A stretch of DNA of 64,000 bases from an uncultured Pelagibacteraceae bacterium (GCA_902575095.1 CACGPY010000003.1:1-64000), one strand, 5' to 3'. Numbered from the stretch's first letter, positions 1 to 11,101 are shown. Notes: generated from the sequence alone by a model not told the origin. A program made the numbers and translations.

Positions 1-639
1 TCCATCTTCAAGATCATGACTATTGTAAGCTATATCATCTGATAATGAGGCAATCTGAGCTTCGAGAGATGTATTCATAGAAAAATTAATTTTTTTTTTG
101 AAAAAATTATTACCCAAGATTCTATTAAATTTAGTCAAATTTTTAACTGGTCCATTGTGTTTGATTAAGCCATCTAATGTTTCGATAGAAAGATTGAGAC
201 CTTTAAAATCATAATATCTATTTTCTAAAATTGTTATAATTCTCAAAGTTTGTATATTGTGATCAAATCCACCGTAATTTTTCATACAATCATTAAGAGC
301 TTCCTCTCCAGCGTGTCCAAATGGGGTGTGACCTAGATCATGTGCCAAACTTAAAGTTTCAGACAAATCCTCATTCAAATTAAAATATTTAGAAAGAGTT
401 CTAGCTATTTGAGATACTTCAAGAGAATGTGTAATTCTTGTTCGAAAATGATCGCCAGATGTATTTACAAAAACTTGTGTCTTATGCTTTAATCTTCTAA
501 ATGCAGTAGAATGTATAATTCTATCCCTATCACGTTGAAAATCATTCCTTAAATCTGTTTTTTTTTCTTTAAATAGACGTCCTTTAGATACTAAGGGAAC
601 TGCAAATTTTGATAGTTTTAGAATTGATTTTTTTTGCAT
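1..639 (-). CDS. dgt: Deoxyguanosinetriphosphate triphosphohydrolase-like protein (partial, C-terminus off window)
   Basis: Reverse-strand translation from ATG at 639: [57 protein letters not shown]...[17 protein letters not shown]...[19 protein letters not shown]-domain dGTPase motifs. Open at left edge, so not in ORF track. Confidence 0.93.
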   Translation of the reverse strand, partial: MQKKSILKLSKFAVPLVSKGRLFKEKKTDLRNDFQRDRDRIIHSTAFRRLKHKTQVFVNTSGDHFRTRITHSLEVSQIARTLSKYFNLNEDLSETLSLAHDLGHTPFGHAGEEALNDCMKNYGGFDHNIQTLRIITILENRYYDFKGLNLSIETLDGLIKHNGPVKNLTKFNRILGNNFFKKKINFSMNTSLEAQIASLSDDIAYNSHDLEDG

Positions 640-677
640 GCTTACTACATAGATTATATACTAGATATATATCGTTT

Positions 678-992
678 ATGGAAAAGAAATTAAATTTTAC
701 TGATCAAGCCTTAAATCAAATAAATTTGATAACTAAAGGTGATGAGAAAAAATATTTTAGAATCACCGTTCAAGGCGGTGGGTGTTCTGGCTTCAAATAT
801 AATTTTGGTTTTGACTCAAAATCAAGTGGAGATGACGTGATATTTGGAAAAGCAATTATTGACAGATCTTCGCTTGAAATAATTTCTGGATCTATTGTAG
901 ATTTCAAAAAAGAGATGATTGGAGAGTCATTTGTGATTAAAAATCCTAAAGCTACTGCTTCATGTGGTTGTGGCCTTTCTTTTTCTGTTTAA
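678..992 (+). CDS. erpA: Iron-sulfur cluster insertion protein (ErpA/IscA family)
   Basis: Inside ORF 609..992; likely start MEKKLNFTDQALNQI (ATG 678); conserved GGGCSGFKY and C-terminal CGCG motif. Confidence 0.88.
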   Translation: MEKKLNFTDQALNQINLITKGDEKKYFRITVQGGGCSGFKYNFGFDSKSSGDDVIFGKAIIDRSSLEIISGSIVDFKKEMIGESFVIKNPKATASCGCGLSFSV

Positions 993-1768
993 TGAAAATT
1001 ATATCTTGGAACGTCAACTCTGTAAGAGCAAGGATAGAAAATATTAAAAATTATATTAAAGACTCTGCGCCTGATATTCTCATGCTGCAAGAAATTAAAA
1101 CTCAAGACGAAAATTTTCCAAATGATGAATTTAAAAATTTAGGTTACATATCATATGTATTCGGTCAAAAAAGTTACAACGGTGTTGCTATTATCTCTAA
1201 ACATGAATTAGTTAATACTAATAATAACTTTATAAAAGATGATCTAAATCAATCACGAATTATTACTGCAGAGTTGAAATTAAAAAAAAAGATTATACAA
1301 ATGATAAATATTTATGTTCCTAATGGAAATCCTGTAGATACGGAAAAATACGAATATAAAAAAAACTGGTTAAAAAAATTTATATCAAATGTAAAAAAAA
1401 AAATTCAGAAAAATTCAAATATTCTTATTGCTGGTGATTTTAATATTATTCCTGAAGAAATAGATGTGCACGATTTTAAAAGATATGAAAACGATGCTTT
1501 AGGTAGATTAGAAATAAGAAAAAAATATAGGGAACTAATTAATTTAGGTTTTAAAGATGTGTATCGTTTAAAAAATAAAACTAAACAAGAATACACTTTT
1601 TGGGACTACTTTGCTGGCTCGTGGCAAAAAAATTATGGTATGAGAATAGACCATTTTTTAATTTCAAATAGTCTTGTTGAAAATATTAAATCAATTAATA
1701 TAAATAAAAAACCAAGATCTAAAGAAAAACCATCTGATCACACACCGATTGAATTAGAAATTATTTAA
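992..1768 (+). CDS. xthA: Exodeoxyribonuclease III
   Basis: ORF 962..1768; likely start MKIISWNVNSVRARI (ATG 992, TAATG overlap with erpA); LQEIKTQDENFP, AGDFNIIPEEIDVHD, SDHTPI motifs. Confidence 0.93.
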   Translation: MKIISWNVNSVRARIENIKNYIKDSAPDILMLQEIKTQDENFPNDEFKNLGYISYVFGQKSYNGVAIISKHELVNTNNNFIKDDLNQSRIITAELKLKKKIIQMINIYVPNGNPVDTEKYEYKKNWLKKFISNVKKKIQKNSNILIAGDFNIIPEEIDVHDFKRYENDALGRLEIRKKYRELINLGFKDVYRLKNKTKQEYTFWDYFAGSWQKNYGMRIDHFLISNSLVENIKSININKKPRSKEKPSDHTPIELEII

Positions 1769-2963
1769 CTCTACCATATATATCTTGATATCTAATAATA
1801 TCTGTTTCTTTTAAAATTGAGCCTAATTGAGCTTCGATGATCTTCACTGGTTTGTTATAAGGATTTTCAATCCTGTGTTTAGATTTTAAAGGAATAAAAA
1901 TAGTTTCATTAGGTTTTAAAATAAATTTTTTTTTATTAAGGGTGATTTTTGGAGTTCCTTGAGTTACAACCCAATGTTCTGAACGATGAAAATGTTTTTG
2001 AAGACTTAAAACTCCTTTGGGTTTTACATAGAGTTCCTTAATTAAAAAATTTTTACCATTGTACAAGTTAGTATATCTACCCCAAGGTCTATAAAAAATA
2101 TTTTTCTTTTTTTGATATTTAGCCTTTAATTTATCGTAAACTTTACAAATTTCTTTCCAACTACCTAGATCAGACCAAGGTATATTTACGTTGATAGCAT
2201 ATATATCTTTTGATTTTTCCAAAATAGCATAATCGAAAGAAATTGTCTTACATTTTAAAAAGTCTTTTTTATTAAGATGATAAATATTATTTTTATATTT
2301 TGATTTATTTACAGAATTTAAACAATGATTAAAGTTTCTGTTTTGGTACTTTTTAAAGTTATTAATTATTGATTTTTTAGTTAGAAAAAACATTCCTGAA
2401 TTCCAATAAGCATTTCTTTTAATGATTTTTTTCGCTTTTTCTAAATTAGGTTTTTCAATAAATTTGGTAACCTTGTATTTATTTCTTACCCGTTTTGATA
2501 AAAAATAACCGAACTCAGATGAAGGATTTGAGGGCTTAATACCAAATATGAAGACATTTTTATCTGTCAAGTATTTTTGGTGTTGTTTAATAGATTTATT
2601 AAATAATTTTGTTTTCTCAATTAAATGATCTGATGTTAAAAAAATTAAGGGCTGGCTCTCAGGTATTTCTTTTATTAATACTGAACTGAGTATAGCAGGA
2701 GCAGTGTTTCTTTTTGTTGGTTCAAGAATAATCTTATATTTATTAAAATCTTTTAATCTTAAATGTTTTTTAATTTCTCTTACATATTTTTTATTAGTAC
2801 TTATTATTGGATAATCAAATATCGCATTTTTTATTCTTTCTAAAGTTTTTCCAAATAATGTCCAATTACCAAAATCAATAAACTGTTTTGGTTGATGATG
2901 TTTTTGATCAGACCAGAGTCTTGTACCAGAACCGCCACATAAAATTACTGGACGTATTTTCAT
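1761..2963 (-). CDS. manC: Mannose-1-phosphate guanylyltransferase (with cupin-type mannose-6-phosphate isomerase domain)
   Basis: [24 protein letters not shown]-terminal cupin region HFHRSEHWVVTQGTP. Confidence 0.9.
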   Translation of the reverse strand: MKIRPVILCGGSGTRLWSDQKHHQPKQFIDFGNWTLFGKTLERIKNAIFDYPIISTNKKYVREIKKHLRLKDFNKYKIILEPTKRNTAPAILSSVLIKEIPESQPLIFLTSDHLIEKTKLFNKSIKQHQKYLTDKNVFIFGIKPSNPSSEFGYFLSKRVRNKYKVTKFIEKPNLEKAKKIIKRNAYWNSGMFFLTKKSIINNFKKYQNRNFNHCLNSVNKSKYKNNIYHLNKKDFLKCKTISFDYAILEKSKDIYAINVNIPWSDLGSWKEICKVYDKLKAKYQKKKNIFYRPWGRYTNLYNGKNFLIKELYVKPKGVLSLQKHFHRSEHWVVTQGTPKITLNKKKFILKPNETIFIPLKSKHRIENPYNKPVKIIEAQLGSILKETDIIRYQDIYGRVK

Positions 2964-4681
2964 TAAATTTTTGAATATTCTTTAACTTCTTTTTTCTTGC
3001 CTGGATGTGTTGGGGCACCGAGATAAGCAGGTCCTACTGTTTGAGCATATTTCCAAATTGTTCCAGACCCAAAACTTGATTTTTTTTCTTTCCACTTTTT
3101 TTTTCTAGCTTTTAATTGTGCACTAGTAAGCCTAACATTAATTGATCCTTTTTTGGCGTCTATATCTATTACATCTCCATTTTTAAGAAGTGCAATTGGG
3201 CCGCCCATTGCAGCCTCTGGACCAACGTGACCAACACAGAAACCTCTGGTAGCTCCTGAAAACCTACCATCAGTTATGAGTGCAACTTTTTCACCCTTTC
3301 CTTGTCCATAAATTGCTCCAGTTGTTGAAAGCATTTCCCTCATTCCTGGTCCACCTTTTGGACCTTCGTATCTAATTATTATTACATCACCGTCCTTATA
3401 TTTTTTTGTCTGTACTGCTTTCATTGCATCTTCTTCATTATCAAAACATCTAGCTTTACCTGTGAATTGTAACTTTTTTAGTCCTGCAATTTTTACAATT
3501 GCTCCGTCTGGAGCTAAATTACCTTTTAATCCAACAACTCCACCATCTGGAGAAAGAGGGTTATTATATTCTCTTAAAACTTTTTGATTAGGATTAAACT
3601 TAATATTGGCTAAATTTTCTTTCATAGTTTTACCTGTAACTGTCATACACTCGCCATGAATATATCCTCCGTCATATAAAGTTTTTAATAACATAGGAAC
3701 GCCGCCAGCTTCCCACATGTCTTTTGCAACGTATTTTCCTCCAGGTTTTAAATCAGCAAGATAAGGGGTTTTTTTAAATATTTTTGCAACGTCCATTAAG
3801 TCAAATTTTACTCCTATCTCATTAGCAAGTGCAGGTAAATGAAGGGCAGCATTAGTAGAGCCTCCAGTTGCGGCCACAATTGTTGCTGCGTTTTCTAAAG
3901 ATTTTTTAGTAACTATTTCTCTTGGTTTAATTTTTTTTTCTAATAAATTCATTACTGCTTGACCACTTTCATAAGCATATTTATCTCTTTCCTCGTAAGG
4001 AGCTGGCGTCCCAGCTGAATAAGGTAAAGCCAATCCTATCGCTTCAGATACACACGCCATTGTGTTAGCTGTAAATTGACCTCCACAAGCCCCAGCACTT
4101 GGACAAGCTACTAATTCTAATTCTCTTAATTCTTCAGAAGACATTTTACCTGAGGAATGTTTGCCTACTGCCTCAAACACATCTACAACTGTAACATCTT
4201 TTCCTTTAAATTTTCCTGGCAAAATTGATCCACCATAAATGAACACACTTGGTACATTCAATCTCAACATAGACATCATTAAGCCTGGAAGAGATTTATC
4301 ACATCCAGCGATACCAACTAATGCATCATAACAATGTCCTCTCACTGTCAGTTCAGCTGAGTCGGCTATGACTTCTCTGGAAATTAAAGATGATTTCATT
4401 CCCTCATGACCCATGGCAATACCATCTGTTACGGTTATAGTGCAAAATTCTCTTGGTGTTCCACCAGATTGTTTTACTCCTTTTTTTACGGACTGTGCTT
4501 GACGCATTAAAGCTGTATTGCAAGGTGCGGCTTCGTTCCAAGTGGATACTACTCCTACAAACGGCTTCGCTACATCCTGTTCAGTCTCTCCCATTGCATA
4601 GTAAAAAGATCTATGTGGAGCTCTATCTGGGCCTAAAGAAGTATGACGACTTGGTAGTTTTTTTTTATCAATTTTAGTCAT
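2963..4681 (-). CDS. ilvD: Dihydroxy-acid dehydratase
   Basis: 572 aa; [41 protein letters not shown] motifs. Confidence 0.96.
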   Translation of the reverse strand: MTKIDKKKLPSRHTSLGPDRAPHRSFYYAMGETEQDVAKPFVGVVSTWNEAAPCNTALMRQAQSVKKGVKQSGGTPREFCTITVTDGIAMGHEGMKSSLISREVIADSAELTVRGHCYDALVGIAGCDKSLPGLMMSMLRLNVPSVFIYGGSILPGKFKGKDVTVVDVFEAVGKHSSGKMSSEELRELELVACPSAGACGGQFTANTMACVSEAIGLALPYSAGTPAPYEERDKYAYESGQAVMNLLEKKIKPREIVTKKSLENAATIVAATGGSTNAALHLPALANEIGVKFDLMDVAKIFKKTPYLADLKPGGKYVAKDMWEAGGVPMLLKTLYDGGYIHGECMTVTGKTMKENLANIKFNPNQKVLREYNNPLSPDGGVVGLKGNLAPDGAIVKIAGLKKLQFTGKARCFDNEEDAMKAVQTKKYKDGDVIIIRYEGPKGGPGMREMLSTTGAIYGQGKGEKVALITDGRFSGATRGFCVGHVGPEAAMGGPIALLKNGDVIDIDAKKGSINVRLTSAQLKARKKKWKEKKSSFGSGTIWKYAQTVGPAYLGAPTHPGKKKEVKEYSKI

Positions 4682-7330
4682 TTAATTAATACTAGATACA
4701 ATACTTCTTAATTTTCCATCTTCAATAGTTAATTCTTTAACTAAATTTTTATCATTTTGTACTATTTCTTTAGGTGCATTTGTCACATAAGCCTTATTTT
4801 TTAACTTATTATTTAAAGTAGTTATTTGTTTATTAATTCTATCAATTTTTTCTAAAATTCTCTCTTTTTGAGATCCTAAGTTTACGTCCTCATTAAAATT
4901 TAATGAAAGTTTTTCTTTAAGAACTAAGATATCTATTGAATTTTTATCTCTTATCTTTTTTGTAAGGACTCTATTTATTCTACCAACCTGTTTTATCAAA
5001 TTTATATTTTTATTTACCAATTTCTTTAATTTCCCTGATTTATCATCAAAAAATATGTCACAATATAATTTTGGAGTAATTTTTAACTCTGCTTTAGTAG
5101 ATCTTATGTTAGAAATTATTTCAATTAAATCATTTACATTATTTTGATTTTTACTAAACTTATTAATTACCTTAAAATTTGGCCAACTGGAACTAATTAA
5201 ATAATTATTGAAAATCTTTTTATAAGCATTTAAAGACCACAAGTTCTCAGTAAAAAAAGGGATAAAAGGATGAAGAATTCTGAGAATATTTGCCATCATA
5301 AATGACGAGAAAGCTTTAGCTTCTTCAATTTCACTTTTATTTTTTGAATTAAAAATAGGTTTTAAGAACTCTAAATACCAATCGCAATAAGAATGCCAAA
5401 CAAATTGATATGCATACTTAGCAGCCTCGTCGAACCTAAATATTTCAATATTTTTTGTAATTAAATTTTGTGTTTTTATAAATTCATTATAAATCCAATG
5501 GTTTATTGGAAGTTTAATTGAGGTCAAATTTATTTTTTTTTTTAATTTACAATTATTAAGTTTTAAAAAATTATTTGCACTCCAAATTTTTGTAATAAAG
5601 TTTCTGTTTCCAGTAACTCTATCTTTTGATAATTTTACATCTCGTCCTGGAGAGGCCATCGAAATTAAAGTAAACCTTAAACTATCTGCTCCATATTGAT
5701 TTATTAAATCTAATGGATCAATCACATTACCTTTTGACTTTGACATTTTCTGCCCCTTTTCATCTCTTACCAAGGCATGAACATATACTTTATGAAATGG
5801 TGTATTTTTTCTAAAATAATTTCCCATCATCAACATCCTTGCTACCCAAAAGAAAATTATATCAAAACCAGTAACAAGAACTGAAGTTGGATAAAATTTA
5901 TTAAGTTCTTCAGTTTTGTTTGGCCATCCAAGAGTCGCAAAAGGCCATAAAGCTGATGAAAACCAAGTATCTAAAACATCTGTTTCCTGCCTTAATCTAA
6001 ATTGTTTATTTTTATTTTTTTTCTTTGCGAGTTTTAATGCATCTTTTTCATTCTCAGCTACAAAAATATTTCCATTTTCATCATACCAAGCAGGTATTCT
6101 ATGACCCCACCAAATCTGCCGAGATATGCACCAAGGTTCAATATCGTTCATCCATTGAAAAAATGTCTTTGACCAGTTGCTTGGAAAAAAAGTAGTTTTG
6201 CCCTCTTTAACTATCTTAATTGATTTTTTTGATAATTTTTTGGCATCAACAAACCATTGCTCTGTTAAGAGGGGTTCGATTATTGTGTTTGATCTATCTC
6301 CATATGGAACTTTATTTTTGATATTTTCGATTTTTACAAGAGAACCATTGTCCTTTAATTTTTTAATTAAAAGTTTTCTTGCTTCAAATCTGTCTAAACC
6401 ATGAAACTCTTTAATCCCATTTTTGTTTATTTTACCATTCTCTTCAAAAATATTTATTATTTCTAATTTATTTCTCTTGCCTACCTCATAGTCATTGAAA
6501 TCATGTGCTGGTGTAATTTTTACCGCTCCTGAACCTTGTTCCGGATCAGCGTAATTGTCAGAAATAATTTTGACAGTCCTATTAACAATTGGAATAAGAA
6601 CATTTTTTCCAACTAAATTAATATATCTTTCATCATTTGGATTTACAGCAACCGCGGTATCTCCCATCATTGTTTCTGGTCTGGTAGTAGCGATAGTGAT
6701 TTTTTGATCTGAGTTCTCTATCGTATAATCAATGTAATACAGTTGAGATTGAACGTCTTTTTGGTTTACTTCCAAATCAGAAATAGCAGTTTGAAGTTTA
6801 GTATCCCAGTTGACTAATTTTTTATCCTTGTAAATTAGCTTGTTTTTATGAAGATCAACAAATACTTTAATTACAGCTTTTGAAAGATCCTTATCCATAG
6901 TGAACCTTGTTCTTGACCAATCACACGAGCAACCTAATTTCTTAAGTTGATCTAAGATTATTCCACCAGATTCCTCTTTCCAATCCCATATTTTTTTGAT
7001 GAATTTTTCTCTTCCTAAATCATTTTTTTTAATTCCTTCTTTTAAAAGGTTATTTTCAACAACTGCTTGTGTTGCAATTCCAGCATGGTCTGTACCTGGC
7101 TGCCACAGAGTTTCGAGGCCTTTCATTCTATTAAATCTAACTAAAACATCTTGTAGACTATTGTTTAGAGCATGTCCCATATGTAATCTGCCGGTTACAT
7201 TAGGTGGAGGAATTACTATAGAAAATTTTTTATTTGATTTATTTTTTTTTGGTTTGAATAAGTTTTTTTTAATCCAAAAATCCGAGATTTTTTTTTCTTC
7301 TATACTATGATTGTATTTTTTAAATTCCAT
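4682..7330 (-). CDS. valS: Valyl-tRNA synthetase
   Basis: 882 aa; PPPNVTGRLHMGHALNN, GTDHAGIATQ, KMSKSKGNVIDP. Confidence 0.97.
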   Translation of the reverse strand: MEFKKYNHSIEEKKISDFWIKKNLFKPKKNKSNKKFSIVIPPPNVTGRLHMGHALNNSLQDVLVRFNRMKGLETLWQPGTDHAGIATQAVVENNLLKEGIKKNDLGREKFIKKIWDWKEESGGIILDQLKKLGCSCDWSRTRFTMDKDLSKAVIKVFVDLHKNKLIYKDKKLVNWDTKLQTAISDLEVNQKDVQSQLYYIDYTIENSDQKITIATTRPETMMGDTAVAVNPNDERYINLVGKNVLIPIVNRTVKIISDNYADPEQGSGAVKITPAHDFNDYEVGKRNKLEIINIFEENGKINKNGIKEFHGLDRFEARKLLIKKLKDNGSLVKIENIKNKVPYGDRSNTIIEPLLTEQWFVDAKKLSKKSIKIVKEGKTTFFPSNWSKTFFQWMNDIEPWCISRQIWWGHRIPAWYDENGNIFVAENEKDALKLAKKKNKNKQFRLRQETDVLDTWFSSALWPFATLGWPNKTEELNKFYPTSVLVTGFDIIFFWVARMLMMGNYFRKNTPFHKVYVHALVRDEKGQKMSKSKGNVIDPLDLINQYGADSLRFTLISMASPGRDVKLSKDRVTGNRNFITKIWSANNFLKLNNCKLKKKINLTSIKLPINHWIYNEFIKTQNLITKNIEIFRFDEAAKYAYQFVWHSYCDWYLEFLKPIFNSKNKSEIEEAKAFSSFMMANILRILHPFIPFFTENLWSLNAYKKIFNNYLISSSWPNFKVINKFSKNQNNVNDLIEIISNIRSTKAELKITPKLYCDIFFDDKSGKLKKLVNKNINLIKQVGRINRVLTKKIRDKNSIDILVLKEKLSLNFNEDVNLGSQKERILEKIDRINKQITTLNNKLKNKAYVTNAPKEIVQNDKNLVKELTIEDGKLRSIVSSIN

Positions 7331-7361
7331 TTTTTTGATATCTAGAGATATATATCAGATT

Positions 7362-8624
7362 TCAATAACTATTAAGTTTAAAATCAAGGTATAAGGCAGC
7401 AGTCCAAGAAAAATTTTTAGCACCCATTCCTAAACCTGACTTACAACTGTAATATTCTCGAAATTTTTTTTTTTCGACTAAATTTAAGGTCTTTTTTCTT
7501 ATTAATTCTGCGAACTTCTTATCTTTATTTTTTAAACCTTGATATATAATCCAATTGCAATTCACCCATACCGGTCCTCTCCAGTAACGTTTTTCTTCGA
7601 ATGATGCATGTTTAGAATTTATTGAAGGAAAAAGATATTTATTATTTTTATTATATTTTTTTAAACTTTTTATTAATGATCTATTAATTGAATTATTATT
7701 TAAATCAGCAAATAGCATAAAAAAATTAGTTATTGAAGGTATAGCTACTAAACTATTATTTCTTATATCTTTATTATTAAATGTCATTTTTTTTGAATTA
7801 AATAATTTTACAAGTTTGCTCTCATTTAAAAGAATATATTTTTTTATGGAAGAATTTTTTTTATCTATACATCTAAGTAAAAAATCGATATCTTTTAAAG
7901 CTTTTAGAAAAAGTGAATTAAATCCAACATCTACAACGTTAAATTTTGATTTGAAGTAAAGTTTTTTTGGATCATAATTCATTTCCTTTAAATGATTTTT
8001 AATAGTTACGTATCTATCATAATCAATTTTTAAAGGTCTTTGGCTTTGATCAACAATTTTATTATCCTTTCTCTTGTAATCAAGATTTAATTCTGTTTTG
8101 ATTTTACTCATCGGTTTGTCCCATAAAGGAGAGTTATCATAACCACTTTCCCATGGGTGAAGTATAGAAATTAAACCAGTGCTTTTTGGATCTCTGTATC
8201 TAATAAACCATTCTAAATATTTTTTAATCTTTAAAATTAAAGGCTGATATTTTTTTATTTCTTTTTTAGAAAACTTTTGTCTCTCAATAATTATCCTTAA
8301 AATACTTGCCATTATCGGTGGTTGAGTTATTCCAGATGAGGAAACTTTTTTACCACAATTCCAAGCTTTATAGTTAGGAGTATAATTTAAATCTTTAATA
8401 TGAAAAAGAATGTGCGGTATCATTCCGTCATCCCATTGTCCTGAAATCAGAGTTTCAAGTTCTTTAAATGAATAGTCTAAATTGAAATTAGAATATCCTA
8501 AAGCAATAAAAGCTGAGTCCCAATTCCATTGGGCTGGATAAAGGTCAGTATTAGTCGGTAAAGTGTAATTTAATCTTCTGTTGTTTATTAGGGTTCTCAT
8601 TGCTTCTTTAATTGAGTTATTCAT
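7362..8624 (-). CDS. Glycoside hydrolase, GH63/mannosylglycerate-hydrolase-like (trehalase-like alpha/alpha barrel)
   Basis: LYPAQWNWDSAFIALGYS, GQWDDGMIPHILFH, YWRGPVWVNCNWIIYQGL; adjacent to sugar ABC transporter genes. Confidence 0.75.
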   Translation of the reverse strand: MNNSIKEAMRTLINNRRLNYTLPTNTDLYPAQWNWDSAFIALGYSNFNLDYSFKELETLISGQWDDGMIPHILFHIKDLNYTPNYKAWNCGKKVSSSGITQPPIMASILRIIIERQKFSKKEIKKYQPLILKIKKYLEWFIRYRDPKSTGLISILHPWESGYDNSPLWDKPMSKIKTELNLDYKRKDNKIVDQSQRPLKIDYDRYVTIKNHLKEMNYDPKKLYFKSKFNVVDVGFNSLFLKALKDIDFLLRCIDKKNSSIKKYILLNESKLVKLFNSKKMTFNNKDIRNNSLVAIPSITNFFMLFADLNNNSINRSLIKSLKKYNKNNKYLFPSINSKHASFEEKRYWRGPVWVNCNWIIYQGLKNKDKKFAELIRKKTLNLVEKKKFREYYSCKSGLGMGAKNFSWTAALYLDFKLNSY

Positions 8625-9832
8625 TATCCTTTAACACTTCCAGCTGTTAAACCGCTTACTAAATATTTTTCAAAATATATGAAAATTAAAAGTATTGGTA
8701 AAGTAACTACCACAGATCCAGCCATTAGATATTGCCGTGGTGTTTCGGCATCACCAGTTAAATGATTTATAGCTCTAGATAATGTGAATGTTTTTGGATT
8801 ATCCAAAAACATAAGAGAAAATAAAAATTCATTCCAAGCTATCATAAAAACATATAATGATACTGAAGCGATAGCAGGTAAACTAAGAGGTATTATAATC
8901 TTTATAATTATCCCAAACCAATTTTGTCCATCTATAAGTCCCGCCTCCTCAATTTCTTTAGGTATGCTTTTAAAGTATCCCTGGAGCATATATATGGCTA
9001 CAGGTAAAGTAGTTGCTGTGTAAACTATAAGTAAGCCTTCCACAGAATTCCTCAAACCTAGTTGACTAAAAACAGTGTATAAAGGAATTACTAATACTAT
9101 TGCTGGAAACATATAAATTATTAATATTGATGTTGAAAGAAATGTCTTGCCAAAGAAATTTAATCTTGCAACAGCGTACGCTGCGGGGATAGCAAATAAT
9201 AAGGTTATTAAAACAGTACCAACTGATACATACGAGCTTGTAAGAATATATTTACCAAAATCATATGTTTTGAAAATAACAAAGTAAGACTTGAATATCT
9301 CAAAAATATTTTTTGAAAAATCAATGCTTAGATCAATAGGGTTAATTAATAAAGCTGTTTGCGTTTTAAAACTGGTAACAAACATTATGTAAAATGGAAA
9401 CAATATAATTAATGCAAAAAATACTATTGCAAATAAAGATAAAAACTCGAACACAATTTTTTCAGATATAAAATCCTGATTTAAATATTTTAAGTCATAT
9501 TTTTTCAATTTATTTGTAAAAAATAAAATTAGTAAAAAAATACCTGCTGAAAACCACATAGGGGAGTTTTCATTTAGAAATGTATATAAAATTGTAAATG
9601 ATAGGGATAATATAAATATTTTTAAGTTATGATTAAACTTTTTTCCAATAAATACACAAGTTATAACTAATCCGAGTGATAATAATAGATTTAGATTAAA
9701 GTTAAGATTTGTAAAACTTAAACCTTGTAAAGTTGCCAATATTTTCCATATACAAATTATTATTGTAAGAAAAATTGACGATGCAAGTAAAGTTATTATC
9801 AAAGATTTAAATTTCATTTGCCTTTTTTCCAA
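8624..9832 (-). CDS. Carbohydrate ABC transporter permease (MalG-like, extended N-terminus)
   Basis: C-terminal half is a typical MalG-family permease with EEAGLIDGQNWFGIIIKIIIPLSLPAI (EAA motif); about 130 aa of extra N-terminal hydrophobic segments. Real start may be internal (MKFKSLI). Confidence 0.88.
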   Translation of the reverse strand: MEKRQMKFKSLIITLLASSIFLTIIICIWKILATLQGLSFTNLNFNLNLLLSLGLVITCVFIGKKFNHNLKIFILSLSFTILYTFLNENSPMWFSAGIFLLILFFTNKLKKYDLKYLNQDFISEKIVFEFLSLFAIVFFALIILFPFYIMFVTSFKTQTALLINPIDLSIDFSKNIFEIFKSYFVIFKTYDFGKYILTSSYVSVGTVLITLLFAIPAAYAVARLNFFGKTFLSTSILIIYMFPAIVLVIPLYTVFSQLGLRNSVEGLLIVYTATTLPVAIYMLQGYFKSIPKEIEEAGLIDGQNWFGIIIKIIIPLSLPAIASVSLYVFMIAWNEFLFSLMFLDNPKTFTLSRAINHLTGDAETPRQYLMAGSVVVTLPILLIFIYFEKYLVSGLTAGSVKG

Positions 9833-11066
9833 TTAATTTGAAATAAATAATCATAAAAATTATTAATAATAATACGATTACTATTGAAACAGCTGAACCC
9901 ATACCAATATTTGATATTGCAAATCCTTGTTGATACACGCTTATTGGTAACGTTAAAGTACCCGAAGCACCGCCTGTTAATAAAAATATATCTTCAAATT
10001 TGTTAAAGTTCCAAATAAATCTAATCATGAATAATATTGATAAAATCGCTGTGATTTGTGGAAGTGTAATATAAAAGAATTTTCTAAATGGCCCAGCCCC
10101 ATCTACATCCGCTGCCTCATAAAGATCCCTTGGAATGGCTTGTAGTCTAGCTAATATAAATAAAAAGGCTAAAGGGAAATATCGCCAAATCTCAAAAAAT
10201 ATAACCGTAGTTAATGCTAATCTAAGTTTAAACTCAAATCCTAAAATATTAATAATTAAATACTTTTGTCCAAGTAAATTTATAGGTTTTTCGATTACTC
10301 CATAATTTACTAGAAGAGAATTTATTGTACCGCTATTAGGATCTAAGAGTAAAGTCCAAGTATAAGCCAAAGCAACCACGGGACCTACATAGGGAAAGAG
10401 CAGTATACTTCGCATAAAAGTTCTTCCATAAAATTTTTGATTTACAAGTTGGGCAGCAAATATGCCAAGTAAAATAGCTCCAAGTGTTCCAAAAAAAGTA
10501 AAGTAAAAAGTCGTCATTAAAAGCTCAAAAAAATTGTTATTCATGAAGACTTTTTTAAAATTTTTAAGAGTAAAATCTGTAGTTAATAAGATATTATTTG
10601 ATTTTCCATTTAAATCTGGGTTATAAGATTTTATATCATTATTATTTATAGCATTGTTATTTACGTCTTTTACAAAAATTTCAAAATTTTCACGATAACC
10701 TGCTTCCCAATTTCCAAAGAAACATTTAATTTTTTGTGAATTAAATTTACATCTTTTATCCAAATTAACTGGTTCAATATTTTTAGGTAATTTATCTGAA
10801 AATCTAACTTCTCTAATATCTTGGATTAAAGAACTATTTCTTAATTTATAGATAATTTTTAATTCAAAATTGCTATCTTGTATATTTTTTACAATTTTTT
10901 TTGCCCTAGGCTCAGGAATTCTTATATCTTTAAGTCCAACTTCTTTGAAACTAATCCATACATTTGCAAAAATTGGAAATAAAATTATTGCAAAAACCAA
11001 GCATACAGCAGGTAAAAGAAGTGTATATGCTGTCCTTTTTTCTATTTTTGATAGTGAAGTACTCAT
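9807..11066 (-). CDS. Carbohydrate ABC transporter permease (MalF-like, with periplasmic insertion)
   Basis: YEAADVDGAGPFRKFFYITLPQITAIL (EAA motif); insertion of about 110 aa after TM1. Confidence 0.88.
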   Translation of the reverse strand: MSTSLSKIEKRTAYTLLLPAVCLVFAIILFPIFANVWISFKEVGLKDIRIPEPRAKKIVKNIQDSNFELKIIYKLRNSSLIQDIREVRFSDKLPKNIEPVNLDKRCKFNSQKIKCFFGNWEAGYRENFEIFVKDVNNNAINNNDIKSYNPDLNGKSNNILLTTDFTLKNFKKVFMNNNFFELLMTTFYFTFFGTLGAILLGIFAAQLVNQKFYGRTFMRSILLFPYVGPVVALAYTWTLLLDPNSGTINSLLVNYGVIEKPINLLGQKYLIINILGFEFKLRLALTTVIFFEIWRYFPLAFLFILARLQAIPRDLYEAADVDGAGPFRKFFYITLPQITAILSILFMIRFIWNFNKFEDIFLLTGGASGTLTLPISVYQQGFAISNIGMGSAVSIVIVLLLIIFMIIYFKLIGKKANEI

Positions 11067-11101
11067 TTAAAAGCGGATAATATCTTATTATCCGCTTTTA
11101 A
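11067..11101 (-). terminator. Perfect 15-bp stem-loop between sugar SBP gene and permease gene (intercistronic hairpin)
   Basis: ttaaaagcggataat-atctt-attatccgcttttaa: 15-bp perfect inverted repeat, 5-nt loop. Confidence 0.75.

Noticed and set aside
609-677. N-terminal extension of the ErpA-like ORF
   Set aside because: [23 protein letters not shown] overlaps the divergent dgt start and the promoter region; MEKKLNF start at 678 fits the family.
4453-4677. Plus-strand 74-aa ORF opposite ilvD
   Set aside because: Antisense to the conserved N-terminus of IlvD; no independent support.
6996-7310. Plus-strand 104-aa ORF opposite valS
   Set aside because: Antisense shadow of the HIGH-motif region of valS.
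7331-7361. gatatctagagatatatatcag between valS and the hydrolase as a hairpin
   Set aside because: Short imperfect AT-rich repeat, not distinguishable from background.
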